The translations under genes and the position numbers were made by a program. The notes beneath the pieces are model-generated. The model saw nothing but the letters and a program-made list of their open reading frames with translations, did no database searches and had not been told where the DNA came from. This document shows positions 1-10,077 of a DNA stretch of 64,000 bases, piece by piece (within the stretch, counting starts at the first letter, position 1; each line of letters opens with the position of its first letter). The DNA is from Hsuehochloa calcarea (lineage: Eukaryota > Streptophyta > Magnoliopsida > Poales > Poaceae), in contig CM070609.1 of NCBI GenBank assembly GCA_036346395.1, positions 31,129,223 through 31,193,222 of the forward strand. The letters run 5' to 3'.

Positions 1-326
1 GTCGAGCATCTCCTGGTTGAGATCCGCCAGCTCCCGCTGGAGGGCTTCGTTCGCCTCCCGTGTTATGCCTGTCACCCCGTGCGGCTGGCCCGTCGGGAGG
101 GTGTGCTAGGTGTCACCTTCGATACTGTTTCTGTGCGTGTACTTGTTCGCTTCTTCCTCCGTGGCTTGGGTGGTGGCCGCTGTTGCCCCGGAGGTCTTGC
201 TTTGCTTAGCCCTCGGGGCGGGCTGTGGCAGCTACCGCGGTGGCCTCGACCATAGAGACTTTGGGCGCAGCTTTCCGAGGGCCCATGCTAGTGCTGTGGA
301 GCCGTGCTTGATGACTTTCCTGCTGA

Positions 327-344
327 TCCCTACAGACGGCGCCA
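327..344 (-). promoter_or_regulatory. Primer-binding site of the left-edge retrotransposon
   Basis: The minus strand reads TGGCGCCGTCTGTAGGGA two bases inside the LTR boundary. This is close to the TGGCGCCGTCTGTGGGGA primer site frequent in grass Gypsy elements. It fixes the element's orientation. Confidence 0.75.
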
Positions 345-346
345 AC

Positions 347-1126
347 TGTCGTAGCAAAAGAAGGCTAGACAGTAAGAGGGGGGACCCTTAGTGTACTCGG
401 AGGGGCTAGAGAGCCCTCAATAGAAGGGACAAGTTGTTAGGAAGATGTATGCGTATTAATTGCTCCAAAAAAACTGGATCTGATCTCTTACACGGGGGAA
501 TATGGCTATTTATAGCCTCCTAAAACATGGTACTTACTTTACTATCCTAGCCCTAAAGAAGTACTATACGTGTAGGGGCTGCAGGGACATTTTCCCCCTC
601 TACTTGTAGGCTCTGGCCCATGGTGGATCTCCCTGAGCTTGGTCCACCTGGCTGGTGCACCTGGTCCACCGACGCTCGAAGTGCTTCACCTCCGGGCTTC
701 TGCTGGAGCATCCTGAAGGGGTGCTTGGGTATGCCGAGGCGAAGTCGGCCACGGGCCTTCTCCGGCTCCCCCGAGGTGGCCCTGGAGGAGCCGTTGCTTT
801 GGGCCTCGTGGGACCCCGGGGACCCTTCGGTGAGGCTTCAAGTCTTCCCTAAGGTGGCCCTCGAGGACCCATTGCTTCGGGCCTCTCGGGACCCTGAGGA
901 CCCTTTGGGGGGCTTCAGGTCTTCCCTGAGGTGGCTCTGGAGGACCCATTGCTTCAGGCCTTGTGGGACCCTGGAGACTGTCCGGGGAGGCTCCGGGTCC
1001 TCCCTAGAGCATCCCCGAAGGGACACCTGTACCCCCCGGGGAGGGGGGCTTTCATGCTTGCGGGTCGCGGGGTTTGTCCCACGGTCTTCGCCGGGTCATT
1101 GGGCCAGTGGGGCCGCCCCTACGACA
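347..1126 (-). repeat. 5' LTR (780 bp) with TGTCGTAG...CTACGACA ends
   Basis: The LTR starts TGTCGTAG and ends CTACGACA, a perfect 8-bp terminal inverted repeat with canonical TG...CA ends. It carries a GC-rich tandem repeat at 775-1006. Open frames inside it are by-products of that GC-rich repeat. Confidence 0.75.
775..1006. repeat. GC-rich tandem repeat, three ~77-78 bp units, inside LTR
   Basis: Units begin at 775, 853 and 930, each with GGTGGC followed by a run such as GAGGACCCATTGCTT and ending in a CTTCC/TCCTCC run. Periods are 78 and 77 bp and units differ by scattered substitutions. The repeat explains overlapping Pro/Gly/Arg-rich open frames on both strands. Confidence 0.8.
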
Positions 1127-1863
1127 GTCGTAATTAGCGTTCACCAAGTTAGGGGTTGATGTTTTTCTCTTTTTTGGTGAGAATTTCTAGCCTATTTCTC
1201 TTTTTTTTAGAGAGTTTTTTACTCACATCATCAGCTTTTATTATATGATCGATGCCTATAAGAGGAATAGTCACTATTAGTCTATTACCACTCAAATAAA
1301 TTATAAAATCAAATAAGCTAACATTACACAGATGAATAGTCTCAGCTTGTCCAAAATTGTAGACAGTGAAGTGCCTACATAGTTCAATTCGTATGCCATT
1401 CGTATGCAGGCATATGGGACAATGATTTAGGACCCAACTTGAGAAATATTAGAATTATGCTAAAAAGTAACTAAGGGGCTGAAAGTGATGCATCATAACG
1501 AGAGCAAAACAACCCGTTGCTCCAAAATTTGCACCTACTAATTAAGATCAAGCCTCCAATAAACAATGCACACATTTAGGAAGATCCACACCTACTCCAC
1601 ATCACGGTTGAAGCAACACATTCTCATCCACAAGTCTGACCTAGCAAGCACGATTGGCGACCGGGTTGGAATCCAAGATGCTCCTAGTCAGAAGGCATTA
1701 TAAAACCTCTATGAAATTTCTGTTTTTTCTATGCCCATACTCTCCGAAATAACATCTGCAAATAACACTATCTATCTGTACAGGCAAATTGATCTTTCAA
1801 AAAGAAAAGTATACAGGTCAATTAATGTCGATGTCGTGTCTTTAGATTGTGGATTCCTGGCTA
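1127..1863. other. Gene-free stretch, probable intron 1 of the folate-biopterin transporter
   Basis: AT-rich sequence between the retrotransposon LTR and the splice donor at 1864-1865 (minus strand). No coding signal, RNA gene or clear repeat is seen. By position it is the start of intron 1, into which the left-edge element is inserted. Confidence 0.5.
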
Positions 1864-1865
1864 AC

Positions 1866-2250
1866 CTGAGAAGACGAAGTAGGGGCGGCGGCGGTAGCCG
1901 CGGACGGGGAAGACGTCGGTCATGATGCCCCAGAGGGGCTTGAGGACCCAGGGGACGTAGAAGAAGACGGACAGGAACTGCACGGTGGCCGGCTGCACGC
2001 GCTGCACGTCTTTCCAGTAGTAGTCCGACGCCACCCGGAAGAAGGAGCCCGCGAAGCCCTGGCTCAGCCCGTACACCAGCACCACCCCGGCCACGAACGT
2101 CGCGCCCAGCTCCCGGCACAGCATCCGCACCCACCGCACCGGCTCCAGCACCGCCTCCGCCGGGCTCGTGCAGCCACCGCCGCCGCACGGCGCCGTTGCC
2201 GGCTCGCCGGCGAGGCCGTCCGTCTCCATAGTCCCGTCCTCTTCCAGCAT
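1866..2250 (-). CDS. Folate-biopterin transporter family protein, exon 1 (partial)
   Basis: Exon 1 encodes about 128 residues of a probable folate-biopterin transporter (BT1 family, major facilitator superfamily), an integral membrane carrier for folates/pterins. After an acidic, Gly/Ala-rich N-terminus come VRWVRMLCRELG, a first membrane helix (FVAGVVLVYGLSQGFAGSFF), the family signature YYWKDVQRVQPATVQ, then PWVLKPLWGIMTDVFPVRGYRRRPY, the conserved loop after helix 2. ATG at 2248-2250 is the first in-frame methionine; an in-frame GTG two codons upstream is not a plausible plant start. The frame is open up to CAG|GT (donor GT at 1865-1864). The remaining exons, several hundred residues in this family, are not in the window; a retrotransposon sits 0.7 kb downstream. 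It may be an intact gene with a TE-expanded intron or a stranded first exon. Confidence 0.8.
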
Positions 2251-2931
2251 TGCCACTTCTTGGATTCTTGGTGGCTTCTTGGTGGGTTCTTGAGCACAGC
2301 GGCGCAGAGCTCGATGGGGCTTGCGGACTAGGAGACGGACATGGGGCGCGCGTCCTCACATGCGAACAACCTCAGGAATGGATTTAAGTATTGGAAACGA
2401 GCTCAGCATTTGGATTAGTTTATGGCGATGGAGATGGAGTGGACTGGGGAAGACTCCATCTTGGAAGTTCAGACTGAGGAAGTCGAAGTGTTGGGAAGGC
2501 TGAGTTGAACTGGGGAAGCCGTTGACTTTGGCTCGGTTTGTTGAAGTAAAAAAAAAAAATCCAAAATCCAAGCAAAAAAACTGCTTTTTCAACTAGCTTA
2601 CGAAAAACCTAAGCAACTTTAAGGCTGCTTGGGTGGTAGGGAAAATATTTTCAGAGACAAAAATCCCAGGTGGGATTTTCTTTGCCACATAGAAACCCTA
2701 TGGAATGTAACCCTGGGGACTAATCCCCATCGTCTTTATTTAGATGATATGTCGCGACATGCTTTTCTTGTCTCGTCTCGTCGTCTCGCACCGAACCAAG
2801 CCAAAGATCCACCAAATCACACTGCACGCCTCTCTCTCGGTCTCTCCTCTCCAGATCCAGATCCAGGTCCACATCCACATCCAAATCACCACCCCCCTTG
2901 ACCGGATCCCATCTGCTTAATCACGAGAGAG
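2251..2931. promoter_or_regulatory. Divergent intergenic region between two genes
   Basis: This 681-bp interval separates the minus-strand transporter start (2250) from the plus-strand small-protein start (2932). It must hold both 5' UTRs and promoters. It includes A-rich tracts near 2548-2580 and pyrimidine-rich CTCTC runs at 2829-2860 just before the second start, typical of plant 5' leaders. No unambiguous TATA box was picked for either gene. Confidence 0.45.
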
Positions 2932-3217
2932 ATGGAGCTGGAGGCGCTGTCGCCAGCGAGGTACCTGGTGGGTGCGGCGATCATGATGGCCGGCGTCGTG
3001 CTCCCCCTTGCCTACATGATCTTTCGCAGCAAGCGCTCCCCTTCGTCCTCCACCTCATCTTCGTCTATCGCTTCCGCCGCCCCATCCTCTTCCTTCTCCA
3101 AGCAGACGTAGGTGTGCTCTGCCTCTCTCTATCTCTCTCTACTCTCTTCTTCTCTTGTTTCAAAAAGATTTGATTTGGTTTGGTCCTTCTCTCTGCAGGA
3201 ACACGGGGCTCATCTGA
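2932..3217 (+). CDS. Small single-pass membrane protein, two exons, 64 aa
   Basis: Spliced from 2932-3107 and 3199-3217. Exon 1 encodes MELEALSPARYLVGAAIMMA followed by GVVLPLAYMIF, giving one hydrophobic helix (about residues 11-30), then the basic RSKR and a Ser-rich tail. The donor is AC|GTAGGT (3108-3109). A pyrimidine-rich acceptor ends in CTCTGCAG at 3198. Joining the exons keeps the frame and gives a C-terminus KQTNTGLI before TGA (3215-3217). Without splicing the frame would stop immediately at TAG. The layout (short N-terminus, one helix, RSKR, Ser-rich stretch, KQTN tail) resembles small uncharacterised plant membrane proteins I have seen, but I cannot name a function. It looks intact and is expected to be an N-out/C-in membrane protein by the positive-inside rule. 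A MAEA pseudogene follows on the same strand. Confidence 0.65.
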
Positions 3218-3468
3218 CTTGAATTCTTCCTTTCCTCATTTTAAAAAAACATGGTATGTGGATGAGTAAGATTTCTGTGTATGATGTTCCTACTGTCATT
3301 TTCCTAAGTAACAAAACAAACCCAGATTTTGCTAGCTTCTGAATGGTGTATATTACCTTCTTTATCTCAATTCTTTCTTTCATTATTTGCACTGCAGAGT
3401 AAGCTACGGTATAAATGTTTTGGTACCTAGCTGACACCATGTGGTTTACTTGCAGGTCTTTTCTTTAG
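3218..3468 (+). other. 3' UTR of the small gene / boundary with MAEA pseudogene
   Basis: AT-rich sequence without a clear coding exon. A GCACTGCAG acceptor-like site near 3400 precedes a short stretch (SKLRYKCF in one frame) that could be a remnant of the preceding MAEA exon, but it cannot be joined with confidence to the exon starting at 3469. Confidence 0.3.
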
Positions 3469-4055
3469 CAAAACCAGTGGGCATGTCTTGTGGATCTGTT
3501 TAAGCAAGAATTCTACAAACTGTATGGCATGCCGCTAGAGCCGTTGCTGAACATCTACCTGCAAGCAGGCCTGACAGCCCTCAAGACTCCGTATCGTTTG
3601 CATGATCAATACTTTTCTCTTCACTTTTACCACCTAGCGTTGTTAATTACAGTCTCTCGTTTGTTTCCTCCTAAAGATTATGCTCCGAGGGTAATTGCCC
3701 TAAAGAAGACCCCTTATCGCTGGATGGCTTCCAGAAACTGGCTGAGCCGCTGCCATTCTCAAAGCAGCACCATTCGAAGCTCATTTGCCACATAACCAAG
3801 GAGCTCATGGACACCGAAAACCCGCCACTCGTTCTGTCGAATGGCTATGTGTATAGCACTAAGGTACACAGTGAACTGAGCTACTATAGCCATTCTTCCA
3901 GTTCAAACATTCATACTCAACTTAGATCGTGTTGATTGTGTGTTGTACCTCAGGCTCTCGATGAGATGACCAAGAAGAACGATAACACGATCACATGACC
4001 CAGGACATGAGATGTTTGCAAATTTTCGGACCTCATCAAGGCTTATATCTCGTAG
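3469..4055 (+). pseudogene. MAEA homologue (GID/CTLH E3 ligase subunit), 3' end, disrupted
   Basis: Three exons match the C-terminal part of plant macrophage erythroblast attacher (MAEA/GID9-like), a subunit of the CTLH/GID E3 ubiquitin ligase. Exon 3469-3590 encodes WACLVDLFKQEFYKLYGMPL and YLQAGLTALKTP. Exon 3677-3863 encodes CPKEDPLSLDGFQKLAEPLP, then LICHITKELMDTENPP and NGYVYSTK. Exon 3954-4055 encodes ALDEMTKKN, the site of the family's CPRTGEVC zinc-binding stretch, and FSDLIKAYIS with the native TAG. All junctions are GT-AG. Two in-frame stops, TGA at 3996-3998 and TGA at 4008-4010, replace the first Cys and the Gly of CPRTG, so the degenerate RING cannot be made whole. The upstream LisH/CTLH exons are absent. 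This is a 5'-truncated, nonsense-bearing pseudogene; intact introns rule out a processed copy. Confidence 0.85.
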
Positions 4056-5021
4056 CTCATCTTGGGAGACATTGATTTGTGTGACTTCTCTAAATGTACA
4101 TAGAACGATGGACACATTATGCATCCTATTAATTTAATTTGAGTTGTGATGCAAAGCAAAAAAAAAAAAAAAACCATTGAAACTACTGCTTTCCATCCTT
4201 TACCTTTCCTGGTCGAATGACCGCCAAATTTATACTCGTTGTCATGCACATTAAATCAAACTACAATATAGTTGCAACATGAATAGACTTTACATAAAAA
4301 GGAAAATAATATGAGAGTGAATACCTCTTTTCACACCTGATTAACGTTAGTTAGCATTGCCGTTTTTTAGGTACAGTGAGGATTATCATTTGGAAAAGGC
4401 AAAATCGCAAAAAAAAAAAAAACCCACATAGAAGTATGTTGGGAGTTTGATTCCCCTTATACCTATTTTTTGGCACTTTCTTTACTAGTACGCGACTGTT
4501 TTAAACACACTTGTCACTAGTTTTTTTGTAATTTTTTTACGACATTAGTTGTCGTTAATGATCATCGATTGTTGTTAATTGCTGTCAATTGCGTTAAACA
4601 GCATCAAACAAGCAATTAGTTGCCCAGGACATTTCAGACATTTCCTATCTCAAAAGTTTCAGCCAACCTACCTAAAAGCCAGACAGCCAAACACAAAACC
4701 TCTTCACTCAACTGCTCACGGCAATACCAAAGTCGTTTTTTGTAAAAGTCTGCATCGTGCCAATGTGCCCTAAGCCTATAAACCATAGTCCAGTTGAAGC
4801 TAGTTGATATATGCTATTTTTTGCTTTTACGTGTTGGAAATAGCCATTTGCCACTCAACTTTATTGAAATTACCCACCAATGCTATCCTTATATAAAAGA
4901 AAACCTTCAATTTTCTCTCATTCCTCCCCCCCTATCCAACCTGTCCGCCTCTCTCAGCGCCGCCATCCTTCTCCCTCGTGTCGCTGACCCGGCCTCCTCC
5001 CTCCGCCGTCGTTTTTCTTCA
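4056..5021. other. Intergenic sequence, no gene seen
   Basis: AT-rich sequence downstream of the MAEA pseudogene with poly-A tracts at about 4159-4173 and 4411-4423. Around 4915-5015 it is pyrimidine-rich (CTCCCTCCGCCG), as in a plant 5' leader, and stops at the start of the Copia LTR. No supported coding region. Confidence 0.4.
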
Positions 5022-6655
5022 TGTTGAAAATATGACCTAGAGGCAATCGTAGAGACGATTATATTTTGTTATGTTCATAACATTGGACAATATGTTATCT
5101 TGTTCCTAGAATAACATCGTTAATATTTATTATCAAGTATGTGACTTGATTGTGAAACTCTGTATTTCTATTATGATTATTCTTAAACATTCCCTAGTCC
5201 GAAACATATGAGGACACATGTGAATAGACTAGCATATGTATTGGTTGATGACTATGTTTTATAGGCCATAGATATGGAGATATCAAACCAATAATATGGG
5301 CACATGTTAGAGAACATAGTGTTAGATAAGATCCACCTTGAGACACTATTGAGATTGTTATGATTCTATGTGTTATTAGTTGGTCTCAAGAAATGATTAT
5401 GTATAATCCTTAGACCTGAGATCAACATGGTTTTCTACATGTGTAATAATACTCTTAGGGGTTTCCAAACATTACGCGTAACTGGGTAGTTATAAAGGTA
5501 GTTTTCGGGTATACTACGAAACATGTGGAGGAATGTGACTGGTCGGATATGGGATTTGCCCCTTCTAACATAACAGGAGAGATGTCTCTGGACCCCTCAT
5601 TGTAGTCGGATAAAGAAAGTGTATGGCCATGCCACTAGTGGTCGAAGTGTCGACCACATGAAGTTATTCGACACTTGATCGAGAAAATATTGAACAGTCC
5701 ATGGATGACAAATTATCTCACATGGAGTTCAACCAGATATCGTGAGGCAAAGGGAGAATACACAAGCAGGTGATTCGGTTCGACCAGATACGAGCTGGTC
5801 GTATAGAGATATAGACTGGTCGTAGACTGGTCGAACATGGTCTCGCAGCTGGTCGTAAACTGGTCGTATGGAGATACGAGCTGGTTGTAGACTAGTCGAA
5901 GCTGGTCTTAGACTGGTCGAAGCTGGTCGTAGACTGGTCGAACGTAATCATCAACTAGTCGTAAGGAGTTACAAACTGGTCGTAACTAAGTATGGACCGA
6001 TCGTGACTAAGTGCGAGCTGGTCGTAAGTGATAAGGACCTGGTCTTAGATCATATTGCATTAAGGTTCGTCCGATATATTCTATGTGTATTTAGGAATCG
6101 TTATGTGCTGCTAGGTACCGTTGACGACTTGTGGTCGAAAAATAGTTTCCAAGTCACAACTGATTACACATGAGCCTATAGGGTCGGGCAGGGATTTGAT
6201 TTGGATGGTGATCTAAATTCTTGTAGGCCACGAGTTCCTAATGGGACTCAAGTTCGAGACCCATTATGGATGCCTATAAATAGAGGGGCAGTGGCAAGGG
6301 GTGCAATAATCCTTTTGAAGAATTCCCAAAACCCTAATAGCCACGACTTCCTCAACCACGCCGCCGGCGCTAGCACTCCAGCGCATGGTGTCCCTACCTC
6401 GTACGTGTGGATACCTTGGAGGTGTTGTTGCAAAACATTAGCACTAGGACGATCGGCAACTCGTGACGATCATCGGAGCAGGAGGAGAAGACACGCGACA
6501 AGTACGACCACTACTGCATCAACTCGCTACATCGACTCTACTTCCACTACGAGTTGGCGCGTCTAGTGGTAATCTCGTGATCTATCACTAGCGGAGGTTT
6601 CTTGGTTGCGCGGTATAATTTTTTTGTGCTATCGTAGTCTTCCCGTGATCCTACA
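5022..6655 (+). mobile_element. Copia (BARE/Angela-like) solo LTR, copy 1
   Basis: It begins TGTTGAAAATATGACC, one of three copies in the window of an LTR whose consensus start TGTTGGAAATATGCCC matches BARE/Angela-type Copia LTRs. It ends near CCTACA (6655). Copies 2 and 3 share internal blocks such as ACTGGGTAGTTATAAAGGTA and GGATTTGCCCC. There is no internal retrotransposon sequence or second LTR, so this is a solo LTR. Flanking 5-mers CTTCA (5017-5021) and CTGCC (6656-6660) match at only three of five positions, so the target duplication is eroded or the ends are approximate. Confidence 0.7.
5786..6050 (+). repeat. Degenerate CTGGTCGTAG micro-repeat array in Copia LTR
   Basis: The motif CTGGTCGTA and variants (CTGGTCGAA, CTGGTTGTA, CTAGTCGTA) recurs more than a dozen times at irregular 10-25 bp spacing, often alternating with GAGATACGAG or GGAGTTACAA. 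The array gives a spurious open frame rich in RLVEAG/LVV. Similar arrays occur in other LTRs of this window. Confidence 0.75.
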
Positions 6656-7098
6656 CTGCCAACACTGACGTCCTTCTCCCTTGCGCATCCATCCTCCCCA
6701 CGCCGTACACACAACCGTCCTCCTTGCCAACGGGTCTATGAAATTCCTGCGTTCCAAACAATCTGCAACTAGATGTAGCATTTCCTTATTCGTAATGAAG
6801 TATAAAGGCTCGAACAATCGTGGAGTCCACGACACAATACAAAGGAGCCTGCAAGATGGTTTCGACCTTTAGATTAGTGGTGAAAACATGTGGGCAAAAG
6901 CCTGCCTGAATGGAGGCAACATAACTTTGATCCATTGTCAGAAGTTCAAGCCGCTGTCATGGCAAATTTACAACCATATGATAGGTATGAAAAAACTTCC
7001 TATCTTGCTCTACACTGATTGAATTTCATCTTGTAAGAGAATGAGAGGCTACAGGTTTGTAAACCCCTGTAACGGATGTAGAACAATCAGGCAATCAG
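6656..7098. other. Intergenic sequence, no gene seen
   Basis: Unique-looking sequence between the Copia solo LTR and the 3' end of the PPR pseudogene. Contains short open frames on both strands but no recognisable domain or codon pattern. Confidence 0.4.
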
Positions 7099-8940
7099 CT
7101 ATACTTCTATGTACAATGGCACTCTAAATGTATGTACTCCATTGGATGAGAATAATAAGAGTTTTTTTGCAGGGTTATTCGCAAGCAAAACCTGAATGCT
7201 TAAGGTGCACCATGCTCGAGTTCCACATCCTGCAACTCCTGTTTGCTTCATCAAGAGGGACCACTTGACTGCTTCTAGGAAATTTTTGTTCCTTTGTAGA
7301 GCAGCTACAAGGTTAGTATACGTTACTCGATCAGGGTCAATACTTTTAATCCTCATCTCTTGCATCAGTTTGACAGCATCTCCAGGCATTCCCGCTATCC
7401 CGTATGCCTTTATCAAGGTATTGTAACTGTACAGATCTGGTTCAACACCATGGCTCTTTAGTTCTGAAAGAACACTCGCAATACCTTCAATCCAACCCCT
7501 TCTCCTGTATATATTGATCATAATATTGTAAGTGTAGTGATCGAAGTCGCATCTTGCTCTCTTCATTTTCTGTAAAACAACAACGTACTCCTCCAACTGG
7601 CCTGACTTTCCATAAGCATCTAGCATACAGTTGTATGCCTCGAGAGAAACAGGAAACCCTTCATCCTGCATCCTTTGAATGAAATAAGTCATGCTACGAA
7701 AATCCCCAGTTTGCGCATATGCTGCAATAATGGTATTATATCATATGATATCTGCCAGTACCTTCTTGCGAGCCATGACAAATATCATTTCATCCCTATT
7801 AAAAAGCCCAGCTTTTCCATATATATCTAGCAATACATTGAGGGTAACAGTGTTAGCCAAGTGTCCTTGTTGAATCATTTCGTCAAAAATGATAACCTCC
7901 TCAGACTTGGCAAAAAGGCTTGAACATGTATACAAAGTAATCATAGCTGAGTAAGCATTAACACACTTAACATTGTATTCCCTCATTTTTGCAAAAGTGA
8001 ATTCAGCTTCCAAAAGGTTCCCAGTTTTCTGGTAAAGGCCCATAAGTATACCAACTGTAAACACATTCGGCTGCACCTCTCTCTAGCATCATATTAAACC
8101 ACTTTGTTCCCCAATTAACAAGCCTCCTCCTGGCGCAAACATATATCAGCCCATTAAACGCTCGAGCATCCAGTGTGCAACCAGAAATGGCAACCATTTC
8201 ATGAAGCAACAGTTCAGCTGTCTTCCAGTCCTCCTTCCAGGGAATCGCTTGAAGAGCTAGGTGATACGCATCAGCGTTCCTCTCTAGCTTCCCATTGGCC
8301 TTCATCCACTCAAAGAATTTAAGAGCCTTCGCATCACTGTGCTTCTCGAGACGAATCGGAGCATAATTGCAGTCCTCAATGCTGGACTCGTCGCTAATAC
8401 TAGACAAAATCGCATCTACATCATCATCATTCACCATAAATTTGTGACCTTGCCTATCCTTTATAGGGGCATGCCTTGGTGCCCTATGCCTCACCAACTT
8501 GTTGCCACGCCGCAGTCTCGATAATCTCCCGCATTCTTCCTTCCTGCAAAACTTCTCGGATTACTAGTGATGCCATCCACCATACTTCGGCGCAAATCCG
8601 ACGGCACTCCACCACTGAAACTCACAGTTTCAGATGGATCAGATACACACAATGTGGACTCCCCGCCGCCACCGTCCTCCAGAGAGCAAACCACTACATT
8701 CTTGAATCTTACCCACGGGTAGCTTTTCCTCCTCCTTCCACTATCAACAAAGAACCCATGGCTTGTCACAACTGCGCCGCCCGGCTGCCGGTGGTCCACC
8801 GCATACCCAACACCAATTGGCAGCACCCAAGAACTGAGCCCACCCAAATCCAGCCCCAGCTGAGCTAGGTGCCCGGTAGCAAGATTGCCTCTTCTGGACT
8901 CCGGAGGACCAGCTGGCGTGCAGATCCTTAGAGCGGCCAT
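7099..8940 (-). pseudogene. Chloroplast-type PPR protein (At4g30825/BFA2-like), disrupted
   Basis: P-class pentatricopeptide-repeat protein, a family of organellar RNA-binding factors. The N-terminus begins MAALRICTPAGPPESRRGN (ATG 8938-8940), as for a plastid transit peptide. Repeats are recognisable: AYHLALQAIPWKEDWKTAEL, AFNGLIYVCARRRL, VFTVGILMGLYQKTGNLLEA, TLNVLLDIYGKAGLF, AYNCMLDAYGKSGQLEE, YTYNIMINIYRRRGWIEG, LYSYNTLIKAYGIAGMP and VTYTNLVAALQRNKNFLEA. Damage: a frameshift near 8505 before RGNKLVRHRAPRH; a frameshift near 8076 (ERG to VQPNVFT); and TGA at 7741-7743 inside LADII-YNTIIAAYAQ. The jump from KSEEVI to IFDEMIQ near 7890 suggests loss of a large central block of repeats compared with the full-length family. 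Homology ends near 7213; the frame then runs on to 7099. The likeness to At4g30825 is from memory and needs a search. Confidence 0.8.
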
Positions 8941-9118
8941 TCGAGTATGGAGAAGGGCATAAACCTCAAATAAGACAATCCTGCATACAAGAACAAACCA
9001 AGAAACAAACTGTGATAAGCGAAGTAAACAAAAGAAGATAAGAGAAACCAGCAAAATCGCTTCTTTCGGAAAGATCAGTTCACAGGAACATGTTTGTATT
9101 TTTTTCCTTGCCCGTATA
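8941..9118 (-). other. 5' UTR and intron acceptor of the PPR pseudogene
   Basis: On the minus strand a pyrimidine-rich tract leads to TTGTATGCAG, with the acceptor AG at 8982-8981, about 40 bp before the ATG. The sequence from 8981 to 9118 is the 3' part of a 5'-UTR intron; the matching donor lies beyond the inserted retrotransposon at 17038-17037. Confidence 0.6.
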
Positions 9119-9123
9119 TATAG

Positions 9124-10077
9124 TGATGCGGGGGAAGCCCGATCTTCACGACGTAGGATCGATGATAACTTTGGATCCGTGCAACCTGACGAACCGATGG
9201 CGCCAACCATCGTGAAACAAAGAACTCGCGATAAAAGAATTCGCCCAACCACACGCTCGTGATCCCGCTTCACTGATCACACCAAGTAGACGTGTCATTG
9301 CTCTCGCAAAACACAAGGATTCACAAGAACGACGGAACGGCACAATGATTGAAACTCCCTATTCTAATGGGGCAATATTGCTCAAACCCTAGAATCAAGA
9401 GTATATTGATATCTCAGATAAAAATTGTCCTCCTCTCCCAAGAGTAAGCACCTCTCCTTATATAGCCCTTAGGGCCGGTGGCTAAAGAACTAAAACCCGA
9501 CTCGGTTTGGTCTCAAAGAAAATAAATTACAACCGACCAAGACACGGCTCGGTCCAATACGACAATCTTTTGGTTCGCCAATTGATACACGTGTGAGGTC
9601 ACGGTTCTCGTTTCCTTTTCCTTCATTGACTCACCTTCTTTCTTTGGTTGCATGCATACAAAGACGCCATGTTCTCTCTTTGGTTGTATGCAAGACATCC
9701 ACATGCACATGCATGATTTTCTTAATTCTTTAATCCATGTGTAGCATGCACCTCACGATATGCTTCATGCACCTCTTCTTAATTCTTTATCCCCTTCTTG
9801 CATGCATAGCATGTATGCATCCATGCATGAATGATACTTGATATTTGTACACATCATCAAACACAGATTTGTATTAGCAAGAATATCTTCGCTCCTTCTC
9901 GGCATGCCTCCCATGCTTCTATACGTATAAAATCGCACACGCACAATATGAGACTATTAGGCAAGAACATATATTCATTAGAATCAAGATTAAAATTAAT
10001 TAGGAGCGAGTTCACTGTTGATTAATCTTTTAGCTCTTGCTCGTGTAATCGGTCCAATCGGCGGGATGTCCTCATCA
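9124..10077 (-). repeat. 3' LTR of the Gypsy element (954 bp)
   Basis: Minus-strand element, so the left LTR is the 3' LTR. The first ~80 bp of the LTR (right end here) encode the last 26 residues of the polyprotein and its stop at 9996-9998. The repeated ATGCATG/CATGCATG-rich stretch at 9640-9830 is shared with the other LTR. Confidence 0.93.

Larger units (their letters stand above)
1..1126 (-). mobile_element. Ty3-type LTR retrotransposon, 5' end only (cut by window edge)
   Basis: An LTR at 347-1126 is followed on the minus strand by a primer-binding site and then internal sequence running off the left edge, so this is the 5' end of a minus-strand element. Minus-strand residues near position 1 read as a Leu/Glu/Gln-rich stretch (NEALQRELADLNQ), as in a gag N-terminal coiled coil, but no long intact frame is visible. 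The TGGCGCC-type primer site is common in grass Gypsy elements. The element lies in what appears to be the first intron of the neighbouring folate-biopterin transporter gene. Its 3' LTR and left target duplication lie outside the window. Confidence 0.75.

Noticed and set aside
620..1159. Long GC-rich open frames on both strands in the left LTR
   Set aside because: They follow the 77-78 bp tandem repeat, overlap on opposite strands and lie inside an LTR; no domain.
1772..2359. 195-codon minus-strand frame overlapping the transporter exon
   Set aside because: Arg/Pro/Ala-rich shadow of a GC-rich exon in another frame; the transporter frame has clear family motifs.
5868..6173. 101-codon frame with RLVEAGRRLVE-type repeats
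   Set aside because: Product of the CTGGTCGTAG micro-repeat array inside a Copia LTR; frame not kept in copy 2.
8941..9273. N-terminal extension of the PPR frame upstream of 8940
   Set aside because: It crosses a splice acceptor and enters retrotransposon LTR; the methionine at 8940 with a transit-peptide-like start is preferred.
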